Positions 45,019 to 54,681 of a stretch of DNA of 64,000 nt are shown here, piece after piece. The notes under the pieces were generated by a model, which saw nothing but the letters and a program-made list of their open reading frames with translations, was not told the DNA's origin and made no database searches. The DNA is taken from NCBI RefSeq assembly GCF_900095285.1, contig NZ_LT607734.1, forward strand, positions 1,736,001 through 1,800,000, read 5' to 3'. The translations under genes were made by a program, and so were the position numbers. The DNA is from Fusobacterium gastrosuis (lineage in GTDB: Bacteria; Fusobacteriota; Fusobacteriia; Fusobacteriales; Fusobacteriaceae). Every line of letters begins with the position of its first letter. The first letter of the stretch is position 1.

Positions 45019-46193
45019 TTTTCGTCCTCCCATTCAATAAAATCTTCTTCTAAAACTTTATCGAAAAGTTTCATAAAATCATCTTTTTGAGAATTTTCAT
45101 ATAAACTCTTTAAAGTTTCAAAATTTGTAGCTAGTATATTATCATCTTTTAATACACCCCAGGATTTTATTAGCATTTTTTCAAATTCACTTTTATTTAA
45201 ACTCTCTGATTCTTCTAAATTTGTAGTTAAATTAAAAGTATTCTTTATATTGAAATATGTTTTTAAAGCCCCTTTTTCTAAGGCAATATTCTCTAATCTG
45301 TCACTATTTATATAACTATTTTTAGCATTTTTTATAGGGACAATTAAAAGTTCTTCTCCAGTCATTTCAATATTTTCAAGAAATTTTTCAAATTCTTTTT
45401 CTATGTCTTCTTTAAATTCAAAAGTTGGAGTTTTTATTCTTTTTCTATGCTCAACTTCTATAAATTCAAAAGTTCTTGTATCTGTATCAAAATATATAGC
45501 TCCCTTTTTATCAGATTTTTCATTTGCTACATTTGAAAATTCTAATGATCCTGAAATAAAAAAATATGGTTTTTCTTTAGGATAAGTTGTAAAAGAATGT
45601 ATATGTCCAGCTGCCATATAAATAACTTTATCTTTAAATAAATCTATAATTTTTGTAGAAACAAGCCCTGGTAATGTGTCAGATCCTGAGATTCCTGTAT
45701 GAACTATAACAATATTTTTTTCATTTTCATTTATTTTTTCAGATAATTCTTCAAGAACTTTATTTACCATAAAACCCGGATATCCCACAGCGTAAAAGTT
45801 TATGTCATCTATTTTAAAATAATTAAGTTTTTCAAATTCTTTTTTATATGAGTATACTTCTAAATATCCCTTTGTTTTTAAATATTCAAGCCATGAATCT
45901 TCTTTTGAGCTAATTATGTCATGATTTCCTTCTATGGCAATGATTTTCATATCTTTTTTTAATTGTTTTAACTTTCTTAACAGATTTTCTGTTTTTTCTA
46001 AAATATTTGCATTGATTTCCTTTTTGTCAAAAATATCTCCAGATATAATAAAAACATCTACTTCTAAGTTAGTTATTTTATTTATTAAATCATCAAAAGC
46101 TCTAAAAAAATCCTCAAATCTTATATCTGAATATTTTTTTGTTCCACTGGGTCTTTTCCCTAAATGTAAATCAGAACAATGAATTATTTTCAT
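45015..46193 (-). CDS. sbcD: Exonuclease subunit SbcD (Mre11-like nuclease)
   Basis: 392 residues. Metallophosphoesterase motifs: CSDLHLG (6-12), ISGDIFDK near 52, IAIEGNHDI near 88, IVHTGISG and AAGHIHSFT. The ATG at 46193 follows GGAG and lies inside the end of the helicase gene (23-base overlap). The longer frame upstream would lie within that gene and adds nothing typical. Confidence 0.95.
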   Translation of the reverse strand: MKIIHCSDLHLGKRPSGTKKYSDIRFEDFFRAFDDLINKITNLEVDVFIISGDIFDKKEINANILEKTENLLRKLKQLKKDMKIIAIEGNHDIISSKEDSWLEYLKTKGYLEVYSYKKEFEKLNYFKIDDINFYAVGYPGFMVNKVLEELSEKINENEKNIVIVHTGISGSDTLPGLVSTKIIDLFKDKVIYMAAGHIHSFTTYPKEKPYFFISGSLEFSNVANEKSDKKGAIYFDTDTRTFEFIEVEHRKRIKTPTFEFKEDIEKEFEKFLENIEMTGEELLIVPIKNAKNSYINSDRLENIALEKGALKTYFNIKNTFNLTTNLEESESLNKSEFEKMLIKSWGVLKDDNILATNFETLKSLYENSQKDDFMKLFDKVLEEDFIEWEDEK

Positions 46194-48930
46194 AATTTTT
46201 TTCTCCATAACAGTAATATTTAAACTCACAAGTAACGCAAGTATTCTCATTAAATTCTTGCTTATAAAATTTCTGTTCCAAAATATTTGTAGCTATTTCT
46301 TTTATTTTTAAATAATCTCTTTCTATATTCTCTTCTAAAATCTCTATTTCTTTTTTTTCATTATCTTCTAGATAATACAGATATGTTTTTATTCTTTTGT
46401 CTGGATATTTTTTTTGTAATAGTAACTTATACAAAGATAACTGTTCTCTATATATTTCATTCAATTCATTTTTTTTATTATTTTTACCTGTTTTAAAATC
46501 TATAAGCTCTAAATAATCCCCTCTACTTAGTATTAAATCTATCTGCCCATAAAGTATGTAATTATCTTCAACTTTATATTCTGAAGCCTCTATTTTATAT
46601 AAATATTGGAAATTTTCTTTTTCTTTCTCTATATAATTTGTCACTAAGTAAATTATCTTATTAAAATTTTCATCTAAACTTATTTTTCTAAATTTATATA
46701 TTTTTTCAACTATTTTTTCAATATATTCTATTGAAAAATCTCTAGTTGGATCTTCCATAAGCCGTTTATTTATATATTCTATTGCCTTATGAACTATAAT
46801 TCCTATATTCAAAAACAATTTTTCAAAACTTTGAAACTTATCTTCTCTTATAAATTTATATTTTTGTGGACAAAATTTATATAGTGCAAAATCTGTTGTA
46901 AAAGATAAGATTTTCTTTTCTTTTTTCTCATTTATTTTATCAAGATATAAATTCTCAAAATTAAAACTTATGCTATTTATCCCAGGAACTGAATAAAAGA
47001 ATGATTTAAAATTTTCTGAAAGACTCTTTGTATCTGAGCTTAAAACTAAAAGATTTTTTGCTCTTGAAAAAGCAACATAAAATTTTCTGTAAAAATCAAA
47101 ATATTCTTTATCAATTTCACTTATTTCTGTGTTATTATTTAAAAGCCTATCAATACTTGTAATTCTTGAAGATATATTATGAATCTGAGGTTTTGAATAC
47201 AAAGAAAAGACTATTATTACCGGAAATTCCAAACCTTTTGATTGATGTATAGTCAAAAATGGAATACAGTTATCAGGATAATCTTCTTCGTCAGCTATAT
47301 CATCCACTCTTGATTTTTTTATAATGGATATATAAGTTGTAAAAAAGAATATAGCTACAGCAAAATTAGTTTCTTTATTAATTTTTTTATAAAATACATA
47401 TTTTTGAAAATTTTTCAGTAATTTACTTAAAAGTGATAAATTGTACTTTGCTCTTGAATTAATTGAATCTTCTATCTCAAAAATATTTTTATAATATTGA
47501 AATTGAAATAGCTCGTACAATAAATCATTCAATGAATCAATATTTATTTCATCTGATTTATCTATTTTATTTTTTATCCACTCAAAAAGTTGTAAATCTT
47601 TCTTTATTTCTAATCTTGCAATAGTTAAACAATCTTTTAAATAATTATCATTTATAGAAATATATTTTTTAAAACAAGCTAAAATTAATCCGAATGTCAG
47701 CTTAATTTCATACATTTCAAAAAAAACTTTTGTTCTTGGAGAAAATACATTGATTCCTTCTTTATTCAATAAATTTTCTAATTTTTTGGCTGTTATATCT
47801 TTAAAATTTGAAAATAATACTGCCACTTGATTATAATTTGTAATTTTATTACTAGCTTTCAATTTTTTTATAAAAGTAACTGTATTTCTAATATTTTCAT
47901 CTATTGAACTTCCAGAAATATGTATGACATTGGAATTCAAAACATCTTCAGTTCTTGCAGATACTATATTTTTTTCAAATTTATTTCCTTTCCAATCTAT
48001 ACAATTTATCCATTTATTATTGAATTCAACGATGTCATTTACTGATCTATAATTCTTATTCAAAATTATTATTTTACATTCATTTTGGAAATGTTTAGGA
48101 AAATTTAAAATATTTTCTGTGGTTGCACCTCTAAATCTGTATATCGATTGATCTTCATCTCCAACTACACAGATATTTTTCTTCAATTTTGACAATAAAA
48201 ATACTATTTTTTCTTGTATCCTGTTACTATCTTGATATTCGTCTATCATTAAAAAATCTATTTTTTCATTCAATTTTCTTAAAAGTTCTATGTTTTTCAA
48301 AAGCATATTGTAAAATTCAATCTGCAAATATGAAAAATCTATTTGATTGGCTTCAAAAAGTTGATTTTCATACAGACTATAAGCTTCTTTTAGAAAAGTT
48401 ATATATTTGTCTGAAGTTCTTATTTCTTTTATTTTGATAGCATTTTCATTTAAGTCATTTATTTTATTTCTAAGATAACCACTTATTTCCCAATCACCAC
48501 TAAAAGATAAATTTTTAAAAAATTCATCATATCCTTCTATTTTTTTATACTCTTTAAGCCTTGAGTAAATAAAAAAACGCTGTTCATAATCACTGGTCAT
48601 AAGCTCAAATCCATCAAAAAAATTAGAGTATTCAATGTTCTCTTCAATCAATCTAAGCCATATAGAATGCATAGTCCCTATATACATTTCGCTTATATCT
48701 ATGTTTACATCTAATTCCTCTAATTTTTCATTTATTCTTTGTTCTAATTCCCTTGCTGCTTTATTTGTAAAAGTTGTAAGCACAATTTTAGCAGCATTTG
48801 TTTTTTCATTCACTAAAATATTTACAACTCTTTCAACAAGGGTTTTTGTTTTTCCAGTTCCAGGACCTGCAATTACAAGTACAGGTCCTTTAATATTATT
48901 TACAGCTTCTATTTGTTTTTCATTTAGCAC
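46171..48930 (-). CDS. UvrD/PcrA-like SF1 helicase fused to an Fe-S PD-(D/E)XK nuclease
   Basis: 919 residues. Helicase domain: Walker A VLVIAGPGTGKTKTL (17-31), motif II DEYQDSNRIQ, GDEDQSIYRFRGA and a C-terminal motif VAFSRAKNLLVLSS. From about residue 680 a nuclease follows: one Cys in YKFCPQKYKF (about 685), then YGQIDLILSRGDYLELIDFKTGK with the catalytic acids and Lys, then three Cys in CVTCEFKYYC near the end. One Cys before and three after the nuclease is the AddB/Cas4 iron-sulfur layout. Start is GTG at 48930, six bases after AGGAG. It overlaps sbcD, so both act in end processing. Not a plain UvrD, nor a full AddA. Confidence 0.85.
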   Translation of the reverse strand: MLNEKQIEAVNNIKGPVLVIAGPGTGKTKTLVERVVNILVNEKTNAAKIVLTTFTNKAARELEQRINEKLEELDVNIDISEMYIGTMHSIWLRLIEENIEYSNFFDGFELMTSDYEQRFFIYSRLKEYKKIEGYDEFFKNLSFSGDWEISGYLRNKINDLNENAIKIKEIRTSDKYITFLKEAYSLYENQLFEANQIDFSYLQIEFYNMLLKNIELLRKLNEKIDFLMIDEYQDSNRIQEKIVFLLSKLKKNICVVGDEDQSIYRFRGATTENILNFPKHFQNECKIIILNKNYRSVNDIVEFNNKWINCIDWKGNKFEKNIVSARTEDVLNSNVIHISGSSIDENIRNTVTFIKKLKASNKITNYNQVAVLFSNFKDITAKKLENLLNKEGINVFSPRTKVFFEMYEIKLTFGLILACFKKYISINDNYLKDCLTIARLEIKKDLQLFEWIKNKIDKSDEINIDSLNDLLYELFQFQYYKNIFEIEDSINSRAKYNLSLLSKLLKNFQKYVFYKKINKETNFAVAIFFFTTYISIIKKSRVDDIADEEDYPDNCIPFLTIHQSKGLEFPVIIVFSLYSKPQIHNISSRITSIDRLLNNNTEISEIDKEYFDFYRKFYVAFSRAKNLLVLSSDTKSLSENFKSFFYSVPGINSISFNFENLYLDKINEKKEKKILSFTTDFALYKFCPQKYKFIREDKFQSFEKLFLNIGIIVHKAIEYINKRLMEDPTRDFSIEYIEKIVEKIYKFRKISLDENFNKIIYLVTNYIEKEKENFQYLYKIEASEYKVEDNYILYGQIDLILSRGDYLELIDFKTGKNNKKNELNEIYREQLSLYKLLLQKKYPDKRIKTYLYYLEDNEKKEIEILEENIERDYLKIKEIATNILEQKFYKQEFNENTCVTCEFKYYCYGEKNYENNSLF

Positions 48931-48931
48931 C

Positions 48932-51073
48932 TTAGTCTCCTAAAAGTCTATCAAATAATCCATCATCACTACCTTCAACAGTTTCTTCAGAGTTTGTATT
49001 GATAGTAGAATTTTCTGAACCATAGTTCGTCATTCCTGCTTGCATATCTAAGTTGAATATACTAGCTATACCTTTTTGGTATTTATCAGAACTTTCCACT
49101 TGCATTCTACCTTTTGGAACTATAACTTGCTTTCCTGTTTCACTACTTAGCAAACCTGAATACATATCTATATTTTGTTTATATAAGTCACCAGTTTCTA
49201 AATGGTTTTCTAAAAATTCAAACTTCCCTGGCACATATAAATTTTCTTTTATTAATCTTTGATAATATCTAGCCCATAATGGTGCAACTATACTTCCACC
49301 TGTAATTTTTCCTAATATAGGTTTATTATCATCTCTTCCAATATACGCAACTGTTACATACTCAGGCGTTATTCCACTATAAAATACCGTTCTATTTTCA
49401 TTCGTTGTTCCTGTTTTTCCACCTTGTTCAATTGGAAGCCCATTTCTATCATAAACTCTTGCTCTCGAACCTGTTCCGTTACTAACAACTGTCTTTAACA
49501 TTGCAGTTATAACACTAGCATCCAAGCTATCATATATTCTTTCTTTCTTTGGTTCAGCAATATATATTAACACATCTTGTGTATCTCTAACTTCTCTTAT
49601 CAGAGTTGGTTCTATCATATAGCCCCCATTTACAAAAACTGAAAAATCAATTGCCAAATTTAATGGAGTCCCTGTCACCGAACCTAAAGCTGCTGTTAAA
49701 TCTTTTATTTCACCTGATAATTTCAAATGAGAAGCTTCCTCTGCGAATTCTTTCACTCCTATTTTATCCAATAATTTTATAACAGGAATATTCAAAGATA
49801 AGTTTAATGAATTTGCAAGTGTTGAATTCCCTGAATAATTTCCATCATAATTTTTAGGTGCCCATTTTCCATATGAAATAAACTCATCTACAACTACTGA
49901 ATATGGAGTGAAACCTTCCTTCATAGCTGAAAGATAAATAAATGGTTTAAAAGATGACCCATATTGTCTTTGAGCCATAAGTGCCCTATTAAAATTTTTT
50001 GCTTTAAATTTTTTCCCACCTATGATTGAAATAATTCCACCTGTATGAGGATCTACTGTCACCATTGCTCCATCTAAATTAGAGTTTTTTAAATACTCAT
50101 AGCTATCAAATACTTCTTTAGCAACTCTTTGATAATCTAAATCTAAAGTAGTATAAATTTTTAAACCACCTTTATATATTTCGTCATCAGAGTAAATATC
50201 TTGTAAAAATTCCTCTACAAGAGCAGTAAATTCTGGATTTTTATAGAATTTTCTATTTCTTTTTGCATAAACTACTGTCAAGTTTTCATTAGAACTTAAT
50301 TTTTGCCCTTCTTCTTCTACTACAAACTTATGTTTTAAAGCTTTTTCATATTCTTCTTTTGTAATATGACCGTCATCAAGCATTTCTTTTAATATAACTT
50401 TTTGCCTTGAAAGAGCATTTTCTAAATTTTTTACAGGATCGTATTTTGAAGGTCTATTTGGAATTCCTGCAAGCATTGCAGCTTCTGCAAGATTAATATC
50501 TTTTATATCCTTTTGAAAAAATTGCTTTGCAGCAGTTTTGACCCCATATGAACCTGAGCCAAAATATATTTCATTCATATATTTTTCTAAAATTTCATCT
50601 TTTGTATAAGTTCTTTCCATCTCGAAAGTTAAAATTGCTTCCTTTATTTTCCTTGATAACTTTCTTTCTGAACTTAAAAATGCATTTTTTGCAAGTTGTT
50701 GTGTAATTGAACTTCCACCTTGTGAAGCCTTTCCTTTTCTTATATTTGTTATAATAGCTCTTATTAGTCCTTTGAAATGAATTCCATTATGGGAATAAAA
50801 CTTTTTATCCTCAATAGCTATAAAAGCATTTTTCAAATACTCTGGAATTTCATCAATAGTAGCTAAATCTCTAGCTTCCGTATATAAGATATCTATTTCT
50901 TTATTATTTCGATCGTAAATTGTGCTTGGAGCGGCAGGTGTATAATCTTCTACAAGTTGCTGTATATTTGGTATCTCAAGCCTATATTTAACCACTATAC
51001 CAAATACTACTATTCCCATAATAATTCCTAATGCTACTAATATTTTTAAGATAAATAAAAATATTTTTTTCAT
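48932..51073 (-). CDS. Class A penicillin-binding protein 1A
   Basis: 713 residues: a short cytoplasmic segment, a membrane anchor (FLFILKILVALGIIMGIVVF), glycosyltransferase GT51 (IAIEDKKFYSHNGI, GGSSITQQLAKN, IYFGSGSYGVKTAAKQFF) and transpeptidase (SSFKPF with the catalytic Ser, SLN, GGKTGTT). It polymerises and cross-links peptidoglycan. The tail is short and Glu/Asn rich. Follows rlmN by one base. Confidence 0.94.
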   Translation of the reverse strand: MKKIFLFILKILVALGIIMGIVVFGIVVKYRLEIPNIQQLVEDYTPAAPSTIYDRNNKEIDILYTEARDLATIDEIPEYLKNAFIAIEDKKFYSHNGIHFKGLIRAIITNIRKGKASQGGSSITQQLAKNAFLSSERKLSRKIKEAILTFEMERTYTKDEILEKYMNEIYFGSGSYGVKTAAKQFFQKDIKDINLAEAAMLAGIPNRPSKYDPVKNLENALSRQKVILKEMLDDGHITKEEYEKALKHKFVVEEEGQKLSSNENLTVVYAKRNRKFYKNPEFTALVEEFLQDIYSDDEIYKGGLKIYTTLDLDYQRVAKEVFDSYEYLKNSNLDGAMVTVDPHTGGIISIIGGKKFKAKNFNRALMAQRQYGSSFKPFIYLSAMKEGFTPYSVVVDEFISYGKWAPKNYDGNYSGNSTLANSLNLSLNIPVIKLLDKIGVKEFAEEASHLKLSGEIKDLTAALGSVTGTPLNLAIDFSVFVNGGYMIEPTLIREVRDTQDVLIYIAEPKKERIYDSLDASVITAMLKTVVSNGTGSRARVYDRNGLPIEQGGKTGTTNENRTVFYSGITPEYVTVAYIGRDDNKPILGKITGGSIVAPLWARYYQRLIKENLYVPGKFEFLENHLETGDLYKQNIDMYSGLLSSETGKQVIVPKGRMQVESSDKYQKGIASIFNLDMQAGMTNYGSENSTINTNSEETVEGSDDGLFDRLLGD

Positions 51074-51074
51074 A

Positions 51075-52166
51075 CTATTTTATTATCTCCTTTTTTGTAT
51101 TTTGTCTAAGCTGTCCACAAGCTCCATCAATATCACTGCCTTTTTCTTTCCTTAAAGTGGCATTAACCTTTCTATTATTTTTTAAATATTTATAGAACTT
51201 TTCAATTTTTCTTTCACTAGGTCTTTTATGCTCAACATTAGGAACTTCATTGTATGGTATCAAATTAACTATATGATCAAACTGATGTACAAAATCAGCA
51301 AGTGCATTGGCATCATTCTCAGAAATATTAAAATCATCAATTAGAATATACTCAAATGTTAATCTTCTCTTTGTTTGTTTCTGATATTCAACCAAGACAG
51401 CTGATAGGTCTTCTAAAGGAAAATTCTTATTTATTGGTATAATTTTATCTCTCTTTTCATTTATCGCACTATGCAAAGATACTGCTAATTCTATTGGCAA
51501 CTTTTCTAAAAGAATTCTTTCAATTCCTGAAACTATTCCGGATGTTGAAATTGTTATTCTCCTTTTTGAGATATTAATTCCACTTTCATCACATAGAATA
51601 CTTAAAGCTTTAGTTAAATTGCTAAGATTTAAAAGGGGCTCTCCCATTCCCATAAATACTATATTATTTATTTCTTCCTCTTTTTTTAAAAGTCTTCTCT
51701 CAATTGTATAAACTTGATTTATTATTTCACTCACTGATAAATTTCTCATATACCCATCTTGTCCAGTTGCACAAAAACTACACTTTACAGGGCAGCCTAC
51801 CTGTGATGATACACAAAGCGTGTTTCTTAATTCTCTGTTATTTGTATCTCTATGCCTTAAAAGTACAGTTTCTATTGTCCCTTTATCCTCAAGTTCAAAT
51901 AAAAATTTTTCAGTTTTATCAATTTTTGAAACTTGATGTTTCAAAAGATTAAAAAATGGTATATATGTTTTTTCCTTTAATAAATTTCTATCTTTTAATG
52001 AAATATTAGTCATATCATCGAAATTTCTCACTATTTTTTTATGTAGCCATACAAATAATTCTTTTCCATAAAATTTTTTCATACCCAAAGATACAACTAA
52101 GTCTGTTAACTCTTCTTTAGTCAAGTCTAAAATATTTATTTTTTCACTTCTCATTTCTTTATTCAT
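51075..52166 (-). CDS. rlmN: 23S rRNA (adenine-2503-C2)/tRNA-A37 methyltransferase
   Basis: 363 residues, radical-SAM enzyme. The cluster motif [14 protein letters not shown] near 122 (C-x3-C-x2-C) and [10 protein letters not shown] near 170 are diagnostic; the C-terminal DIDGACGQL holds the second catalytic Cys. RBS AAGAGGAA. In the same transcript as the alanyl-tRNA editing gene. Confidence 0.96.
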   Translation of the reverse strand: MNKEMRSEKINILDLTKEELTDLVVSLGMKKFYGKELFVWLHKKIVRNFDDMTNISLKDRNLLKEKTYIPFFNLLKHQVSKIDKTEKFLFELEDKGTIETVLLRHRDTNNRELRNTLCVSSQVGCPVKCSFCATGQDGYMRNLSVSEIINQVYTIERRLLKKEEEINNIVFMGMGEPLLNLSNLTKALSILCDESGINISKRRITISTSGIVSGIERILLEKLPIELAVSLHSAINEKRDKIIPINKNFPLEDLSAVLVEYQKQTKRRLTFEYILIDDFNISENDANALADFVHQFDHIVNLIPYNEVPNVEHKRPSERKIEKFYKYLKNNRKVNATLRKEKGSDIDGACGQLRQNTKKEIIK

Positions 52167-52197
52167 TTAATTCCTCTTCCAATTATTTTATTTATTT

Positions 52198-53304
52198 TTA
52201 AGTATCTATTCCAGTTTTAATAATTTCGCACAATTCTTCTCTGTTATAAATTTTATCCAATTTTATATTAGCTTTTTTTAAACTTCCACCACCTTTAATA
52301 TCTGGTAACTTAGTTATTACTTTTTTTACTAATTTTTGGCAATCCACTGTATTTGATAAAATAGCATAGTTTTTTTCAAAGCCTGTAACTAGTAAAAATC
52401 TATCCAAATCCACATATCTTCCTAAAATATCTGCGATATTTCTATCTTCATTATATACTATAATTTTTACTCCGTTATATTCTATATAATTATTTTGAAT
52501 TTCGGTTACGGCAATTTCAATGTATTTATTTAATAAACTTTTAAAATTTTGTTCAATTTTTTCTTTTTCTTTTAAAGATTTATCTAACATTTCTAAAATT
52601 TCATCTGTTTTGCAACTAAATATATTTGTCAGTGCTTTAGTTATGACATGCTTTTTATTATAATCTTCCCTAGCTCTATCACCAGCAAGAAAATAAAACC
52701 TTGTCCAACTTCCTTTTATATTTTCATGACCTATTATTTTAAAGACTTTGATATCTGATGTTTTAGAAACATGAAAACCAGCACACGCACATATATCTAC
52801 ATCAGCAATTTTGATAAATCTTACATCTCCTTTAATTTTATCTTTTACTTGTTTTCTTAAATTTTCTAATTTATGTGCATCTTCATTAGAATAGATTAAT
52901 TCTTCTAATACTATATCTTCATCAATTATTTTATTTACTTGATTTTCAAGCTCTGAAATCATTTCATATGTTATATCTTTACTATCCAAATCAACCGTTG
53001 TATACTCTTCAGCCATTCTAAATCCGACTGTATTTAGATTAAATATATTATATGCTAAAGCTGAAAAAATATGTTGTGCTGTATGTTGTTTAGAAATATC
53101 ATTTCTTCGTTCATTATCAATTTGAAAATAATGCTCTCCATCTTCTATTTCTTTATCTAAAACAACATAATTTTCTCCTACTTCTACAATATTGGCATCA
53201 AAAATTGTTCCTCTATCTCCTAGTTGTCCTCCTTTTCCGTCTACATAAAAAGGATTATTTTCTATTTCATATTTTAAGTCTAAAATTTTTTTAATTTTAA
53301 TCAT
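52198..53304 (-). CDS. Alanyl-tRNA editing protein (AlaX-like, with DHHA1 domain)
   Basis: 368 residues, a free-standing editing domain that clears mischarged Ser- or Gly-tRNA-Ala. The HxxxH motif is in QHTAQHIFSALAYN (about 89) and the second metal ligands in CACAGFHVSKTSDIKVF (about 174). A C-terminal DHHA1-like part ends in GGGSLKKANIKL. The ATG at 53304 has AAAGGTG 6 bases upstream; the GTG at 53313 overlaps it. First gene of a ten-gene transcript. Confidence 0.9.
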   Translation of the reverse strand: MIKIKKILDLKYEIENNPFYVDGKGGQLGDRGTIFDANIVEVGENYVVLDKEIEDGEHYFQIDNERRNDISKQHTAQHIFSALAYNIFNLNTVGFRMAEEYTTVDLDSKDITYEMISELENQVNKIIDEDIVLEELIYSNEDAHKLENLRKQVKDKIKGDVRFIKIADVDICACAGFHVSKTSDIKVFKIIGHENIKGSWTRFYFLAGDRAREDYNKKHVITKALTNIFSCKTDEILEMLDKSLKEKEKIEQNFKSLLNKYIEIAVTEIQNNYIEYNGVKIIVYNEDRNIADILGRYVDLDRFLLVTGFEKNYAILSNTVDCQKLVKKVITKLPDIKGGGSLKKANIKLDKIYNREELCEIIKTGIDT

Positions 53305-53313
53305 TTTAAACAC

Positions 53314-53581
53314 CTTTTCATTTTTTAATTTATTTTATATTGTATCATTAAATTTAATAAAATTCTTAATTTTTTTAATTTTCTATAAATTTTCATTATA
53401 GTTTTCATAATTCGTTATAGTTTGAATTAAAATTATTTGAATGATAATATTTTTACTTTCTTAGTAATGCTATTTCGATAAGTAATATAAAATTTATATA
53501 TAGATAAATTTATTCGTTTGTGATATTATTTATTTATTATTTTATAATTTTTTTAGTGCAAGGAAAGGGAAAGGCAATGAT
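53314..53581. promoter_or_regulatory. Divergent region before bioB with an inverted repeat and a short upstream frame
   Basis: 268 very AT-rich bases. AAATTTAT (53490-53497) and ATAAATTT (53504-53511) form an inverted repeat with a 6-base spacer; TATAGATAA lies inside, similar to a BioR half-site but not a proven one. TATAAT at 53543-53548 is the best -10 for bioB. A two-codon frame ATG-ATA-TGA at 53577-53585 overlaps the bioB start codon. No BirA consensus is clear. Confidence 0.4.
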
Positions 53582-54670
53582 ATGAAAAAACCAAATATTC
53601 AAGCTGTAAGAGCTAATTTTGAAAATTTTAGCTTCTTAAAAGGAAAAAAAGAAAAAGAGGTTGAAAAAAAAGAAATTACTATAAAAGATTTCATCCTAGA
53701 ATTAAAAGATAAGATAATGGCAAATGATTATTTAATTAATTATGAAGAAGCTGTTCGTCTTGCTGAAATTCCAAATGAAGATGAAGATACTTTAAGTATC
53801 CTTTTTGAAGCAGCTGATAAAATAAGGGAAAAATTTTGTGGAAATTATTTTGATCTTTGTACGATCATAAACGCAAAATCTGGAAAGTGCTCTGAGAACT
53901 GCAAATATTGCGCTCAATCTGCTCATTTCAAGACAAATGCAGAAATTTATGGTCTTGTTTCTAAGGAGCTGGCTCTTTGTGAAGCCCAAAAAAATGAAAG
54001 AGAGGGTGCTCACAGATTTTCTTTAGTAACAAGTGGTAGAGGTTTAAATGGAAATGAAAAAGAACTAGATAAATTAGAAGAAATCTATAAATATTTAGGA
54101 GAACATACTGGAAAGCTTGAACTTTGTGCTTCTCATGGAATATGTTCAAAAGAAGCTCTTATAAGACTTCGTGATGCAGGAGTTACAACTTATCATCATA
54201 ATTTAGAATCTTCAAGAAAATTTTATCCTAATGTTTGTACTTCACATACATATGATGATAGAATTAATACAATAAAATACGCAAAAGAAATCGGACTGGA
54301 TGTATGTAGTGGTGGAATCTTTGGACTAGGAGAAACAATCATAGACAGAATTGAAATGGCCTTTGATTTAAGAGAATTAGGAATTTGTTCCATTCCTATA
54401 AATGTTTTAACTCCAATCCCAGGAACACCATTTGAAAACAATGAACCAATTGATCCTAGAGAAGTATTAAAAACAATAGCAATTTATCGTTTTATTATGC
54501 CAGATTCATATATTAGATATGGCGGTGGTAGGGTTAAACTTGGAGAATATGCAAAACAAGGATTGAAGGCTGGAGTGAATGCTGCTCTTACTGGAAATTT
54601 CTTAACGACTACCGGAACAACTATTCAAAGTGATAAAGAAATGATAGAAGAACTTGGATATGAACTTTAA
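53582..54670 (+). CDS. bioB: Biotin synthase
   Basis: 362 residues, radical-SAM enzyme inserting sulfur into dethiobiotin. The cluster motif is KCSENCKYC (Cys 103, 107, 110), and the second cluster ligands CAS and RYGGGRVKL follow. There is about a 34-residue N-terminal extension, lysine-rich, compared with other BioB (the usual start aligns with FILELKDKIMAND). First gene of bioBDA. RBS GGAAAGG is 7-15 bases from the start, with an overlapping two-codon frame. Confidence 0.95.
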   Translation: MKKPNIQAVRANFENFSFLKGKKEKEVEKKEITIKDFILELKDKIMANDYLINYEEAVRLAEIPNEDEDTLSILFEAADKIREKFCGNYFDLCTIINAKSGKCSENCKYCAQSAHFKTNAEIYGLVSKELALCEAQKNEREGAHRFSLVTSGRGLNGNEKELDKLEEIYKYLGEHTGKLELCASHGICSKEALIRLRDAGVTTYHHNLESSRKFYPNVCTSHTYDDRINTIKYAKEIGLDVCSGGIFGLGETIIDRIEMAFDLRELGICSIPINVLTPIPGTPFENNEPIDPREVLKTIAIYRFIMPDSYIRYGGGRVKLGEYAKQGLKAGVNAALTGNFLTTTGTTIQSDKEMIEELGYEL

Positions 54671-54681
54671 GGAGTTTTATT

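Noticed and set aside
53498-53506. BioR operator before bioB
   Set aside because: Only a near-match to a half-site, and BioR is known from alphaproteobacteria; kept only as an unassigned repeat.
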